Position numbers and translations under genes: made by a program. Below the pieces are notes generated by a model. It did not search any database. It was not told where the DNA came from and saw nothing but the letters and a program-made list of their open reading frames with translations. DNA of 64,000 nt from Microbacterium barkeri. Lineage in GTDB: Bacteria; Actinomycetota; Actinomycetes; Actinomycetales; Microbacteriaceae. Below are positions 26,356 through 34,252 of this stretch, piece after piece; the first letter of the stretch is position 1, and every line of letters starts with the position of its first letter. The stretch covers positions 62,001 through 126,000 of the forward strand of contig NZ_BSEJ01000008.1 in the NCBI RefSeq assembly GCF_027921765.1, in the 5' to 3' direction.

Positions 26356-26886
26356 ATGGCAGAGAACACGATCGCCGCGAACGGCGAGCACACCGACAAC
26401 GGAACCCCTCGCACCGTCACCGCGCTCACGCCCTTCCTCGCACTGCGGGATGCGCGCAGTGCCGTGCGCTTCTACACCGAGGCGCTCGGCGCCCGGCAGC
26501 TGTACGCGGTCGAGATGCCCGGCGAGAGCGGCGAGTCCGTCGTCTCGCACGCGACGCTCGACTTCGGCGGGCGCGGGCGGCTCGAGGTGGGGGAGGCGAT
26601 GGCGGCCTTCGGCACCGTCCCGCAGCCGGACGGCGACGCGGCGCACTTCTCGATCGCCCTCTACGTCCCCGACGTCGATGCCGTCGTCGCGCGCGCCGTG
26701 GCCGCGGGTGCGACGGTGCGCGAGGCGCCGCAGGACTTCGTCTCGGGCGACCGATTCGCCTCCATCCGCGACCCGTACGGCGTGCGGTGGTCGATCATGA
26801 CGCGCATCGAGGACCTCTCCGACGAGGAGAGCGCCGACCGTGTGCTGACCTGGGCCGCCTCCTACGCGGAGGCGACCGTAAGCTGA
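26356..26886 (+). CDS. VOC-family protein, PhnB-like
   Basis: 176 residues. TPFLALRDARSAVRFYTEALGA is the standard N-terminal half of a PhnB/glyoxalase-like fold, and VSGDRFASIRDPYGVRWSIMTR the C-terminal half. Substrate unknown; relatives include antibiotic-binding and isomerase proteins. The C-terminus extends into an acidic EDLSDEESADRV helix. It is divergent from the AraC-type regulator, which is the best clue to its control, and 4 bases upstream of the sterol-carrier-like gene, so the two are likely co-transcribed. Confidence 0.8.
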   Translation: MAENTIAANGEHTDNGTPRTVTALTPFLALRDARSAVRFYTEALGARQLYAVEMPGESGESVVSHATLDFGGRGRLEVGEAMAAFGTVPQPDGDAAHFSIALYVPDVDAVVARAVAAGATVREAPQDFVSGDRFASIRDPYGVRWSIMTRIEDLSDEESADRVLTWAASYAEATVS

Positions 26887-26890
26887 CGGG

Positions 26891-27259
26891 ATGGCACGGA
26901 GGATCCCGACGGGCGACGGCCGCGACGCGATCGCGGCCGTGCGCGCCGCCGTCGCGCAGGGGAGCAGGCCGCAGCGGACCGACCTCGCCACGGCCGTCCG
27001 CTACCTCCTGCAGCTGCTCGAGGAGCGCGCGCCCGGCGGCAGCGTCGAGGTGCGCGTGCCGCCGTTCGGCGCCGTGCAGGTGATCGAGGGTCCGCGCCAC
27101 ACGCGCGGCACCCCGCCCAACGTCGTCGAGCTCGACCCGGTCACGTGGATCGCGGTCGCGACCGGCGAGCGCAGCTGGGAGGACGAGGCCGCAGCGGGCC
27201 GCATCTCGGCCTCCGGCACGCGCGCCGACATCTCGATGCTCCTGCCGGTCCTCTTCTGA
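26891..27259 (+). CDS. Sterol-carrier-family protein
   Basis: 122 residues. The C-terminal half VVELDPVTWIAVATGERSWEDEAAAGRISASGTRADIS is the SCP2-like pattern shared with the C-terminal domain of mycothiol-dependent enzymes. Similar short proteins are found just upstream of purM/purF in Microbacteriaceae. It probably binds a small hydrophobic ligand or a partner protein; the role is unknown. Confidence 0.8.
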   Translation: MARRIPTGDGRDAIAAVRAAVAQGSRPQRTDLATAVRYLLQLLEERAPGGSVEVRVPPFGAVQVIEGPRHTRGTPPNVVELDPVTWIAVATGERSWEDEAAAGRISASGTRADISMLLPVLF

Positions 27260-27321
27260 CGGTTCCCGGCTCGTCCCCCGATGGGAGACGGTTCCCAGGA
27301 TGCCGGGGGAGAATACCGACC

Positions 27322-27645
27322 ATGGCCGAGACCTCCGCAGCGCACACCGACGCCGATGTGGCGAAGGTGCGCCGCGCCCCGAAGTACAGCGTGTTCGCCG
27401 CGCTCGGGGCCGCCGTCGGCATCATCGCCGCGCTCATCCTGTCGACCGTGTTCGACGGCACGGGGGAGGCGAGCCCCTTCACGAAGGTCGTCTACTCGCC
27501 GTCGCAGGCGTTCGGCTTCATCATGCTGTGGTGCGTGCCCGCGGGTGTGCTCCTCGGGATGCTCGTCGCGCTCGTGCTCGACTGGACGATCGGCCGGCGC
27601 ACGCGCGAGGTGCACGTCGCGCACGAGCAGGTCGACGAAGCCTGA
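27322..27645 (+). CDS. Small two-helix membrane protein
   Basis: 107 residues. A polar N-terminus is followed by helices near residues 24-44 (YSVFAALGAAVGIIAALIL) and 62-85 (GFIMLWCVPAGVLLGMLVALVL). The tail contains His and Glu residues (REVHVAHEQVDEA). No domain with known function is recognised. It sits directly upstream of purM in a conserved-looking neighbourhood and may be co-expressed with the sterol-carrier-like gene. Confidence 0.75.
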   Translation: MAETSAAHTDADVAKVRRAPKYSVFAALGAAVGIIAALILSTVFDGTGEASPFTKVVYSPSQAFGFIMLWCVPAGVLLGMLVALVLDWTIGRRTREVHVAHEQVDEA

Positions 27646-27668
27646 ATCCGGGCACAGCGAGCGGCCGC

Positions 27669-27674
27669 TATTCT
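27669..27674 (+). promoter_or_regulatory. Probable -10 element of a leaderless purM transcript
   Basis: TATTCT ends 6 bases before GTG 27681, placing the expected +1 at the start codon. No good -35 or ribosome-binding site is visible. Confidence 0.45.
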
Positions 27675-27680
27675 TGTCCG

Positions 27681-28820
27681 GTGGTCTTCGATCCCACCGC
27701 AGCTGCGGCTGAAACCCCCTCATCCACCTACGCCCAGGCCGGCGTCGACACGGCTGCCGGCGACCTCGCCGTCGAGCTCATGAAGTCGTCGGTGCGCGCC
27801 ACGCACGGCCCCGAGGTCCTCGGCGGTGTCGGCGGGTTCGCCGGGCTCTTCGATGCGAGCGCGCTGCGCGACTTCCGCCGCCCGCTGCTCGCGACGAGCA
27901 CCGACGGCGTCGGCACCAAGGTCGCGATCGCGCAGGCCATCGACAAGCACGACACGATCGGCCAGGACCTCGTCGGCATGGTCGTCGACGACATCGTCGT
28001 GGTCGGCGCCCGTCCGCTCTTCATGACCGACTACATCGCGTGCGGCAAGGTCGTGCCGCAGCGCATCGCCGACATCGTGCGCGGCATCGCCGAGGCGTGC
28101 GCGGCGACGGGGACGGCCCTCGTCGGCGGCGAGACCGCCGAGCACCCTGGCCTCCTCGGCGTCGACGACTACGACGTCGCGGGTGCCGCGACGGGCGTGG
28201 TCGAGGCTGACCGCGTGCTCGGCGCCGAGCGCGTGCGCCACGGCGACGCCGTGCTCGCGCTCTCCTCGAGCGGCCTGCACTCCAACGGCTACTCGCTCGT
28301 GCGTCACATCCTCTCCGGCGCGGGCATCGGCTACGCCGACCGCTCCGACGACCTCGGCGCGACCTGGGGCGAGGCGCTGCTCGAGCCCACGCGGCTCTAC
28401 ACCTCGCCGCTGCTGCGCCTCATCGAGTCCCTCGGCGACGACGTGCACGCGCTCAGCCACGTCACCGGCGGCGGCATCGCAGCCAACCTGGCCCGGGTGC
28501 TCCCGGTCGGCACGTGGGCCGAGGTCGACCGCTCGACGTGGTCGCCCTCGCCCGTCTTCCGCGTGCTGAGCGACATCGCCGGCACCTCGCTCGAGTCGAG
28601 CGAGGGAACGTGGAACCTCGGCATCGGCTTCCTCGCGGTCCTGGCCCCCGAGCGGGTGGACGCGGCCGTCTCGGCGCTCGCCGCCGACGGGATCGGCGCG
28701 TGGCAGGTCGGAACGGTCAAGACCGGAGAGCGCCCCGAGGGCGCCTTCGAACAGGGCGCCAAGGGCGTCGACGGCGGTGCCGTCCGCCTGGTCGGCGCAT
28801 ACGCGGACGGAGCGAAGTAA
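27681..28820 (+). CDS. purM: Phosphoribosylformylglycinamidine cyclo-ligase
   Basis: 379 residues. AIR synthetase closes the imidazole ring of FGAM with ATP. The N-terminal STYAQAGVDTAAGDLAVELMK, the LLATSTDGVGTKVAIA loop, GQDLVGMVVDDIVVVGA, LVGGETAEHPGLL and the HVTGGGIAANLARVLP loop are all intact. The GTG start at 27681 gives VVFDPTAA and is consistent with a leaderless start. purF follows after 6 bases, so the two should form one operon. Confidence 0.96.
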   Translation: MVFDPTAAAAETPSSTYAQAGVDTAAGDLAVELMKSSVRATHGPEVLGGVGGFAGLFDASALRDFRRPLLATSTDGVGTKVAIAQAIDKHDTIGQDLVGMVVDDIVVVGARPLFMTDYIACGKVVPQRIADIVRGIAEACAATGTALVGGETAEHPGLLGVDDYDVAGAATGVVEADRVLGAERVRHGDAVLALSSSGLHSNGYSLVRHILSGAGIGYADRSDDLGATWGEALLEPTRLYTSPLLRLIESLGDDVHALSHVTGGGIAANLARVLPVGTWAEVDRSTWSPSPVFRVLSDIAGTSLESSEGTWNLGIGFLAVLAPERVDAAVSALAADGIGAWQVGTVKTGERPEGAFEQGAKGVDGGAVRLVGAYADGAK

Positions 28821-28826
28821 CCCCAC

Positions 28827-30299
28827 ATGTGCGGCATCGTCGGAGCGGTCGGGCGCGGCCCGGTCAACCAGGACATCTACGACGCCCTTCTCCTGCTGCA
28901 GCACCGCGGCCAGGACGCCACGGGCATCGCCACGGCCGAGCCGAGCGGCGTCATGCACATGAGCAAGTCGCGCGGGATGGTCCGCGAGGGCTTCCGCACG
29001 CGCGACATGCGCTCGCTCCTCGGGAACGTCGGCCTCGGCCACGTCCGCTACGCGACCAAGGGCACCGCCTCGAGTGAGGAGGAGGCCCAGCCGTTCTACG
29101 TGAACGCGCCGTACGGCATCATCCTCATCCACAACGGCAACCTCACGAACACCCGCGAGCTCACGCTCGACATGGCGCAGCGCGACCGCCGCCACCTCAA
29201 CTCGTCGAGCGACACCGAGCTCCTGCTCAACGTGCTCGCGAACGAGCTGCAGGCGACGACGTCGCCCGTCGACCTCGACCCCGAGCGCATCTTCGAGGCC
29301 GTGGCGCGCACGCACAAGCGCATCGAGGGCGCGTACGCCGTCATCTCCGTCATCGCCGGGTACGGGCTCCTCGCGTTCCGCGACCCGTTCGGCATCCGGC
29401 CGCTCATCCTCGGGCGTCGCACGGCGGAGGACGGCGGCGACGAGTGGGTCGTCGCGAGCGAGTCGCTCGTCCTCGAGAACGCCGACTACGAGGTCGTCCG
29501 CGACGTCGAGCCCGGCGAGGCGATCTTCATCACGAACGACGGGCAGCTGTTCTCGAAGCAGTGCGCCGAGTCGCCGCAGTTGTCGCCGTGCTCGTTCGAG
29601 TACGTCTACCTCGCGCGCCCCGACTCGATCATGAACGGCATCTCGGTGTACGAGGCGCGCCTGCGGATGGGCGCGAAGCTCGCCGCGACGATCGAGAAGC
29701 ACGTGCCCGAGGGGGCGATCGACGTCGTCATGCCGATCCCGGACTCGTCGCGTCCGGCGGCGATGCAGGTCGCGCGCGTGCTCGGCATCGAGTACCGCGA
29801 GGGCTTCTACAAGAACCACTACGTCGGCCGGACGTTCATCATGCCGGGCCAGGCCGTGCGCAAGAAGAGCGTGCGCCAGAAGCTCAACGCGATGTCGAGC
29901 GAGTTCAAGGGCAAGAACGTGCTGCTCATCGACGACTCGATCGTCCGCGGCACGACGAGCAAGCAGATCATCCAGATGGCTCGCGATGCGGGCGCCCGGT
30001 CGGTCACCTTCGCCTCGGCAGCGCCGCCCGTCCGCTACCCGCACGTGTACGGCATCAACATGCCGTCGAGCAAGGAGCTCATCGCGCACGGCCGGTCGAT
30101 CCCCGAGATCGCCGCGGAGCTGGGCTGCGACCACCTCGTGTACCAGGAGGTCGAGGACCTCAAGGCCGCGATCCTCGAGGGAAGCACCGCGGGGCAGGGT
30201 CTCGACGACCTCGACATGAGCTGCTTCGACGGGCGCTACGTCACGGGCACCGTGTCCGAGGAGTACCTCGAATGGGTGGAGCAGACGCAGGGTTCCTGA
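28827..30299 (+). CDS. purF: Amidophosphoribosyltransferase
   Basis: 490 residues. It catalyses the committed step of purine synthesis, PRPP plus glutamine to phosphoribosylamine. The N-terminal MCGIVGAVG carries the Ntn nucleophile Cys2, so there is no propeptide. The PRPP loop is VLLIDDSIVRGTTSKQI. It is of the Bacillus-like type, with cysteines at SPCSFEYVYLARP, LGCDHLV and DMSCFDGRY. In the last motif only one of the two cysteines that bind the 4Fe-4S cluster in Bacillus is apparent, so the cluster may be altered or absent. It is second in the purMF unit. Confidence 0.96.
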   Translation: MCGIVGAVGRGPVNQDIYDALLLLQHRGQDATGIATAEPSGVMHMSKSRGMVREGFRTRDMRSLLGNVGLGHVRYATKGTASSEEEAQPFYVNAPYGIILIHNGNLTNTRELTLDMAQRDRRHLNSSSDTELLLNVLANELQATTSPVDLDPERIFEAVARTHKRIEGAYAVISVIAGYGLLAFRDPFGIRPLILGRRTAEDGGDEWVVASESLVLENADYEVVRDVEPGEAIFITNDGQLFSKQCAESPQLSPCSFEYVYLARPDSIMNGISVYEARLRMGAKLAATIEKHVPEGAIDVVMPIPDSSRPAAMQVARVLGIEYREGFYKNHYVGRTFIMPGQAVRKKSVRQKLNAMSSEFKGKNVLLIDDSIVRGTTSKQIIQMARDAGARSVTFASAAPPVRYPHVYGINMPSSKELIAHGRSIPEIAAELGCDHLVYQEVEDLKAAILEGSTAGQGLDDLDMSCFDGRYVTGTVSEEYLEWVEQTQGS

Positions 30300-30313
30300 G
30301 CACCCAGCACCCT

Positions 30314-30329
30314 TCGAGATATATCGTGT
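30314..30329. promoter_or_regulatory. PadR-type operator before the TIGR02611 gene
   Basis: TCGAGATATATCGTGT is identical over 16 bases to the upstream operator of the DUF4097-padR operon at 47108-47123. It lies 11 bases before ATG 30341, so bound protein would block the promoter or ribosome site. Confidence 0.7.
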
Positions 30330-30340
30330 GGAATCCCGTC

Positions 30341-30703
30341 ATGGAACGGGATGCGATTCAGGCGACCTCGACGGCGGGCGCCCACCTCGACGGGCCGGCT
30401 CCGCGGCCATCCGCCCTGGTGCGCGCCGGGCGCGCGACGCGCCGCGCGATCGGGCGCAGCCGCACCATCGAGCGCGCCTACCGGATCGCGGTCGGCACGG
30501 TGGGCGGCGTCCTCGCCGTCGGCGGCCTGCTGCTCGTACCGCTGCCCGGGCCCGGGTGGCTCATCGTCTTCGCGGGCCTCGCGGTGCTCGGCACCGAGTT
30601 CGGCTGGGCGAAGCGCGCGGCCGGATGGCTGAGGCGGCAGCTCGAGCGGTTCTGGGCATGGTGGAAGGCGCGCCGGGAGCGGAAGGCCGCCGCCGCGCGC
30701 TGA
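30341..30703 (+). CDS. TIGR02611-family (PGPGW) membrane protein
   Basis: 120 residues. The hydrophobic core RIAVGTVGGVLAVGGLLLVPLPGPGWLIVF contains the PGPGW signature, followed by GLAVLGTEFGWAKRAAGWL and a basic, Trp-rich tail. It is predicted to be a small envelope membrane protein of unknown function. ATG 30341 was chosen; the frame upstream lies inside purF. The PadR-type operator just before it links its control to the regulator at 48084-48692. Confidence 0.85.
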   Translation: MERDAIQATSTAGAHLDGPAPRPSALVRAGRATRRAIGRSRTIERAYRIAVGTVGGVLAVGGLLLVPLPGPGWLIVFAGLAVLGTEFGWAKRAAGWLRRQLERFWAWWKARRERKAAAAR

Positions 30704-30782
30704 CCTCCGCCGTGCGGGGGATCCCCGGAACTCCGCCCCGAGGGGGAGGCGCGCCGGGCGCGCGGCCGGGCACGCTGGGGGC

Positions 30783-31697
30783 ATGACGAGCGCAGAGAGC
30801 ATGCCGGAGACAACCCGCGTCCCGTGGGGCGCGATCGCGACCTTCCTCGTGACCGCCTTCGCCCTCGCCTGGGTGGTGACGCTGCCCCTGTGGCTCGGCG
30901 GAGAGGGGCTCCGCTCGCCGCTCGCGCTGCCGCTCATGGCCGCCATGATGTGGACGCCCACGGTCGCGGCGCTCGTCGCGACGTTCTTCGTGCGGCGACC
31001 GCGGCGGCGCGCGCACTACCTCGGGCTCGTGCCCTTCCGGCCGGTGGGTCGCAAGATCGCGCTGTTCCTCCTGTTCCCCGTCGCCTGGACCGCGATCGGC
31101 GTGGCGTCGCTGCTGCTCGCGACCGCACTCGGATGGGCGCACCCCGACTGGAGCCTGTCGCAGATCGCGCCGTTCCTCCCGGAGGGCATGACGACCGACG
31201 TCTACATGGCCGTCACGCTCGCCGCCATCCCCGTCAACACGGTCGTCGCGACCGTGTCGGCGTTCGGGGAGGAGCTCGGATGGCGCGGGTTCCTCACGAC
31301 CGCGCTCGCGCCGCTCGGATTCTGGCCCTCGGCCATCCTCATCGGCATCGTGTGGGGGCTGTGGCACGCGCCGGTCATCCTGCTCGGCTACAACTTCGCG
31401 CGCCCGGATGCCGCCGGCCTCGCGCTCATGGTCGTGTTCACGCTGTTCGTCGGCGTCATCCTGCAGTGGTCGCGGTACTGGACCGGCAACGTGTGGCCCG
31501 CCGCGGTCGGCCACGGAGCGCTCAACACGGCTGCATCGGTCGTCGTGCTGTGGAACGGGCCGGGCGACGACGCGGCGATCGCGACCGTGCTCGGCGCGCC
31601 CGGCTGGATCGTGATGGGCGTCGTCATCGCGCTGCTCGTCGTCACGGGCCTGCTCGGCCGGCGCACGCGCACCGCGCTCGAGGCCGTCCCGGCCTGA
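30783..31697 (+). CDS. CPBP-family intramembrane glutamic protease
   Basis: 304 residues with about eight membrane segments. The active-site motifs of the CAAX/ABI (CPBP) family are intact: FGEELGWRGFLT (motif 1), GIVWGLWHAPVILLG (motif 2) and the conserved His in VGHGALNTA. It is expected to cleave or process membrane substrates; bacterial roles include bacteriocin immunity and signalling. Its substrate is unknown. It is monocistronic between the TIGR02611 gene and a convergent oxidase remnant. Confidence 0.9.
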   Translation: MTSAESMPETTRVPWGAIATFLVTAFALAWVVTLPLWLGGEGLRSPLALPLMAAMMWTPTVAALVATFFVRRPRRRAHYLGLVPFRPVGRKIALFLLFPVAWTAIGVASLLLATALGWAHPDWSLSQIAPFLPEGMTTDVYMAVTLAAIPVNTVVATVSAFGEELGWRGFLTTALAPLGFWPSAILIGIVWGLWHAPVILLGYNFARPDAAGLALMVVFTLFVGVILQWSRYWTGNVWPAAVGHGALNTAASVVVLWNGPGDDAAIATVLGAPGWIVMGVVIALLVVTGLLGRRTRTALEAVPA

Positions 31698-31700
31698 CGC

Positions 31701-32012
31701 TCACGCGCGTTCGCGCCGCCATCCGCCGGTGTCGCGCAGGTACACGACGCGCACGTGGTCGCGATCGTGCGCGGCCTGGAAGAACTCGACGCGATCCGGG
31801 CGGATGGCCCACGCCTGCCAGTCGGGATCGACTGCAGCCCCCGCGGTCGGGCGCGCGAGCCAGTCAGCCGCCGATTCGTCTGCGGAGAGCGCGACGGCCT
31901 CACCCGACACCTCGACCTGACGGCCGAGCGCCCGCCAGAACACGTGCGCTCCGACGACCGGGCGCTGCGCGAGATGGCGGCCCTTCCGCGCGCTGCGTCG
32001 GCCCGCGAAGTG
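31701..32012 (-). pseudogene. Remnant of a pyridoxamine 5'-phosphate oxidase-like gene
   Basis: About 100 residues resemble the second half of PdxH-fold flavoproteins. A segment like the FMN-contact helix (RSARKGRHLAQRPVVGAHVFW) is followed by LGRQVEVSGEAVALSADES. After an apparent internal deletion comes the terminal IRPDRVEFFQAAHDRDHVRVVYLRDTGGWRRERA-type ending, with the GGWRRERA motif complete. The N-terminal third is missing, since the aldo/keto reductase gene occupies that DNA. The open frame technically extends to 32099, overlapping that gene's start. A shortened functional protein cannot be excluded. Confidence 0.6.
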
Positions 32013-32091
32013 CACGCCGCGCCCGCGGTAGCATCGCCCTGCCGGCGTCCTCGTCTGACGCGCCATCCCATCCGCCTCGCAGAGGAGCGCC

Positions 32092-33132
32092 ATGCCCATC
32101 GCCGCCGACGACCCCCGCCTGCACGCGCCGCACGTCGCCTCGGCGTCGCGCTACGACGACGTGCCGTTCCTCCGCGCCGGCGCGAGCGGGGTGAAGCTGC
32201 CGCGCATCTCGCTCGGCCTCTGGCAGAACTTCGGGCGTGACCGCTCGATCGAGAGCCAGCGCGAGATCCTCCTGCACGCCTTCGATCGGGGCGTCGTGCA
32301 CATCGACCTCGCGAACAACTACGGGCCGCCCTACGGCGCCGCCGAGTCGACCTTCGGCACGGTGCTCGACTCCGACCTGCGGCGCTACCGCGACGAGCTC
32401 TTCGTCACGAGCAAGGCCGGCTATGACATGTGGCCGGGGCCCTACGGCGACGGCGGCTCGCGCAAGTACCTCATGCGCTCGCTCGAGCAGAGCCTGACGC
32501 GCATGCGCACCGACTACGTCGACGTCTTCTACTCGCATCGCGTCGACCCCGAGACGCCCATCGAGGAGACGATGCAGGCGCTCGTCGACATCGTGCGCAG
32601 CGGCAAGGCGCTCTACGTGGGCATCTCGAACTACCCCGCGCCCCTCGCGCGGCGCGCCCACGAGCTGCTCGCCGGAGAGGGCGTGCGCCTGCTCCTGCAC
32701 CAGCCGCGGTACTCGCTCTTCGACCGCACGCCGGAAGCCGAGCTCTTCCCGCTCCTGCGCGAGCTGCAGGTCGGCAGCGCCGTGTTCTCGCCGCTCACGC
32801 AGGGTCTGCTGACCGGCAAGTACATCGACGGCGTCGTCCCCGCCGACTCTCGCGCGGCGGGGAGCTTCTTCCTGAACGAGTCGGCGATCACCGACGACTA
32901 CCTGCGGCGTATCCGGGGGATCGACGCGATCGCGCGGGAAGCCGGTGTGTCGATCCCGCAGCTCGCGATCGCCTGGGTGCTGCGCGATCCCGTCGTGACG
33001 ACGGCGATCATCGGAGCCTCGCGTCCCGCTCAGATCGACGATGCGATCGGGGCGAGCCGCCTCGAGCTCTCGACCGAGGCGATCGAGGCCCTCGAGGAGT
33101 TCGCGGCGCCGAGGGGCGCCGCCACCGCCTGA
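32092..33132 (+). CDS. Aldo/keto reductase (YghZ/GAP-reductase-like)
   Basis: A 346-residue NADPH-dependent TIM-barrel oxidoreductase. The catalytic tetrad can be placed as Asp in HIDLANNYGPPYGAAE, Tyr in the same segment, Lys in FVTSKAGYDMWPGPYG and His in VFYSHRVDPETP. The GYDMWPGPYG segment is typical of the L-glyceraldehyde-3-phosphate reductase (YghZ) subgroup and potassium-channel beta-like relatives. It probably detoxifies aldehydes or ketones. AGAGGAG lies before the ATG. It is convergent with the LacI gene, leaving 7 bases. Confidence 0.9.
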   Translation: MPIAADDPRLHAPHVASASRYDDVPFLRAGASGVKLPRISLGLWQNFGRDRSIESQREILLHAFDRGVVHIDLANNYGPPYGAAESTFGTVLDSDLRRYRDELFVTSKAGYDMWPGPYGDGGSRKYLMRSLEQSLTRMRTDYVDVFYSHRVDPETPIEETMQALVDIVRSGKALYVGISNYPAPLARRAHELLAGEGVRLLLHQPRYSLFDRTPEAELFPLLRELQVGSAVFSPLTQGLLTGKYIDGVVPADSRAAGSFFLNESAITDDYLRRIRGIDAIAREAGVSIPQLAIAWVLRDPVVTTAIIGASRPAQIDDAIGASRLELSTEAIEALEEFAAPRGAATA

Positions 33133-33139
33133 GGCGCGC

Positions 33140-34135
33140 TCAGCGCGCGCCGGGCGGCGCGACCGACTCCCGCCAGACGACGCGCTGCAGCACGGCCTCC
33201 TGCTCGGGCGGCGTCTCACCGCGGATCGCCGCGATCAGGCGGCGCATGGAGTCGGTGCCGAGCCGCTGACGGTCCTGGAACACCGTCGTGAGCGACGGGA
33301 TGAAGTGCGCGCTCATCGTGAGGTCGTCCCAGCCGGTGACGCTCACATCGCCCGGCACCGACCATCCGCGCGACACGGCCGCCCGGATCGCGCCGGCTGC
33401 GAGGACGTCGTTCGCGGCGAGGATCGCCAGCGGCGGGGCGTCGTCGGGCAGCTCGCTCACGCATCGGTTCGCGGTCATCCCGCTCCAGTCGCCGCCGACG
33501 ACGCCGAGCGACTCCACGCCGAGCCGGTCGATCGTCGCGAGATAGGCGTCGCGTCGGGCGACGGCGGCGGGGAAGTCGGAGGGGCCGGCGACGTGGAGGA
33601 AGCGCCGATGCCCGAGCTCGACCAGCCGCTCCATCATCTCGACGACCGGGCGGGCGTCGCTGAAGGCCCCCGTCGCGTGCATCTCCTCGTCGAACTCGGA
33701 GAGCGAGAGGAAGACCGGCGCTGCGGCATCGGACGCGACGCGCGGGGTCCGCATGGGGTTGAAGGAGAGGACGCCCTCGTACTCGGTCGAGTCGATGAGC
33801 GACGCGAGCTCGCCCTCTCGCTCCTCGGGTGAGCGGGAGAGGCTGAGGACCTCCACGACGTAGCCGGCATCGCGGGCCGTCGAGACGGCGCCCTCGAGGA
33901 CGGGGAAGAGGTTCAGGCCTGTCACCGGGATGACGACCGCGATGCGGCCGGTGCGCTGAGTGCGCATCGATCGCGCCGCCAGATTGGGGCGGTAGTTCAG
34001 GTCGGCAGCCGCCTTCAGGACCCGCTCGCGGGTCGCCTCCGAGATGCCGCTGCGCCCCGTGAACACGAACGACACCGTCGACTGCGACACCCCCGCTCGT
34101 CGCGCGACGTCGTGGCTGGTCGGGCGCTTCGCCAT
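33140..34135 (-). CDS. LacI-family regulator of the glucuronoxylan-type sugar locus
   Basis: 331 residues from ATG 34135 (MAKRPTSHDVARRAGVSQSTVSFVFTG). The helix-turn-helix and hinge YRPNLAARSMRTQRTGRIAV are standard, and the effector domain ends QEAVLQRVVWRESVAPP. The longer frame to 34204 would run into the divergent promoter region. It is divergent from the Gfo/Idh operon. Operator-like palindromes at 34211-34235 sit between them, so it is the obvious local repressor. The inducer is unknown; a product of the sugar pathway is expected. Confidence 0.87.
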   Translation of the reverse strand: MAKRPTSHDVARRAGVSQSTVSFVFTGRSGISEATRERVLKAAADLNYRPNLAARSMRTQRTGRIAVVIPVTGLNLFPVLEGAVSTARDAGYVVEVLSLSRSPEEREGELASLIDSTEYEGVLSFNPMRTPRVASDAAAPVFLSLSEFDEEMHATGAFSDARPVVEMMERLVELGHRRFLHVAGPSDFPAAVARRDAYLATIDRLGVESLGVVGGDWSGMTANRCVSELPDDAPPLAILAANDVLAAGAIRAAVSRGWSVPGDVSVTGWDDLTMSAHFIPSLTTVFQDRQRLGTDSMRRLIAAIRGETPPEQEAVLQRVVWRESVAPPGAR

Positions 34136-34177
34136 CCCTCGATCCCCCATCTTCGACATCCTGCCCCGAAAAACCTC

Positions 34178-34235
34178 TTGACCGAGCGGACGCGATGTGT
34201 CCATACTACCTACTACGTCTTAGTAATACGTAGTA
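34178..34235 (+). promoter_or_regulatory. Promoter and LacI operators of the sugar operon
   Basis: TTGACC (34178-34183) and CATACT (34202-34207) are spaced by 18 bases. Just downstream, TACTACGT (34211-34218) and ACGTAGTA (34228-34235) form a perfect 8-base inverted repeat. Read as LacI-type sites, TAATACGTAGTA (34224-34235) is one base from the palindrome TACTACGTAGTA with the usual central CG. Confidence 0.65.
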
Positions 34236-34252
34236 GAACTTGCGAGGAAGCA

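Noticed and set aside
34224..34235. CebR control of the second sugar locus
   Set aside because: The operator there is TACTACGTAGTA-like, unrelated to the GGGAGCGCTCCC boxes at the ceb promoter.
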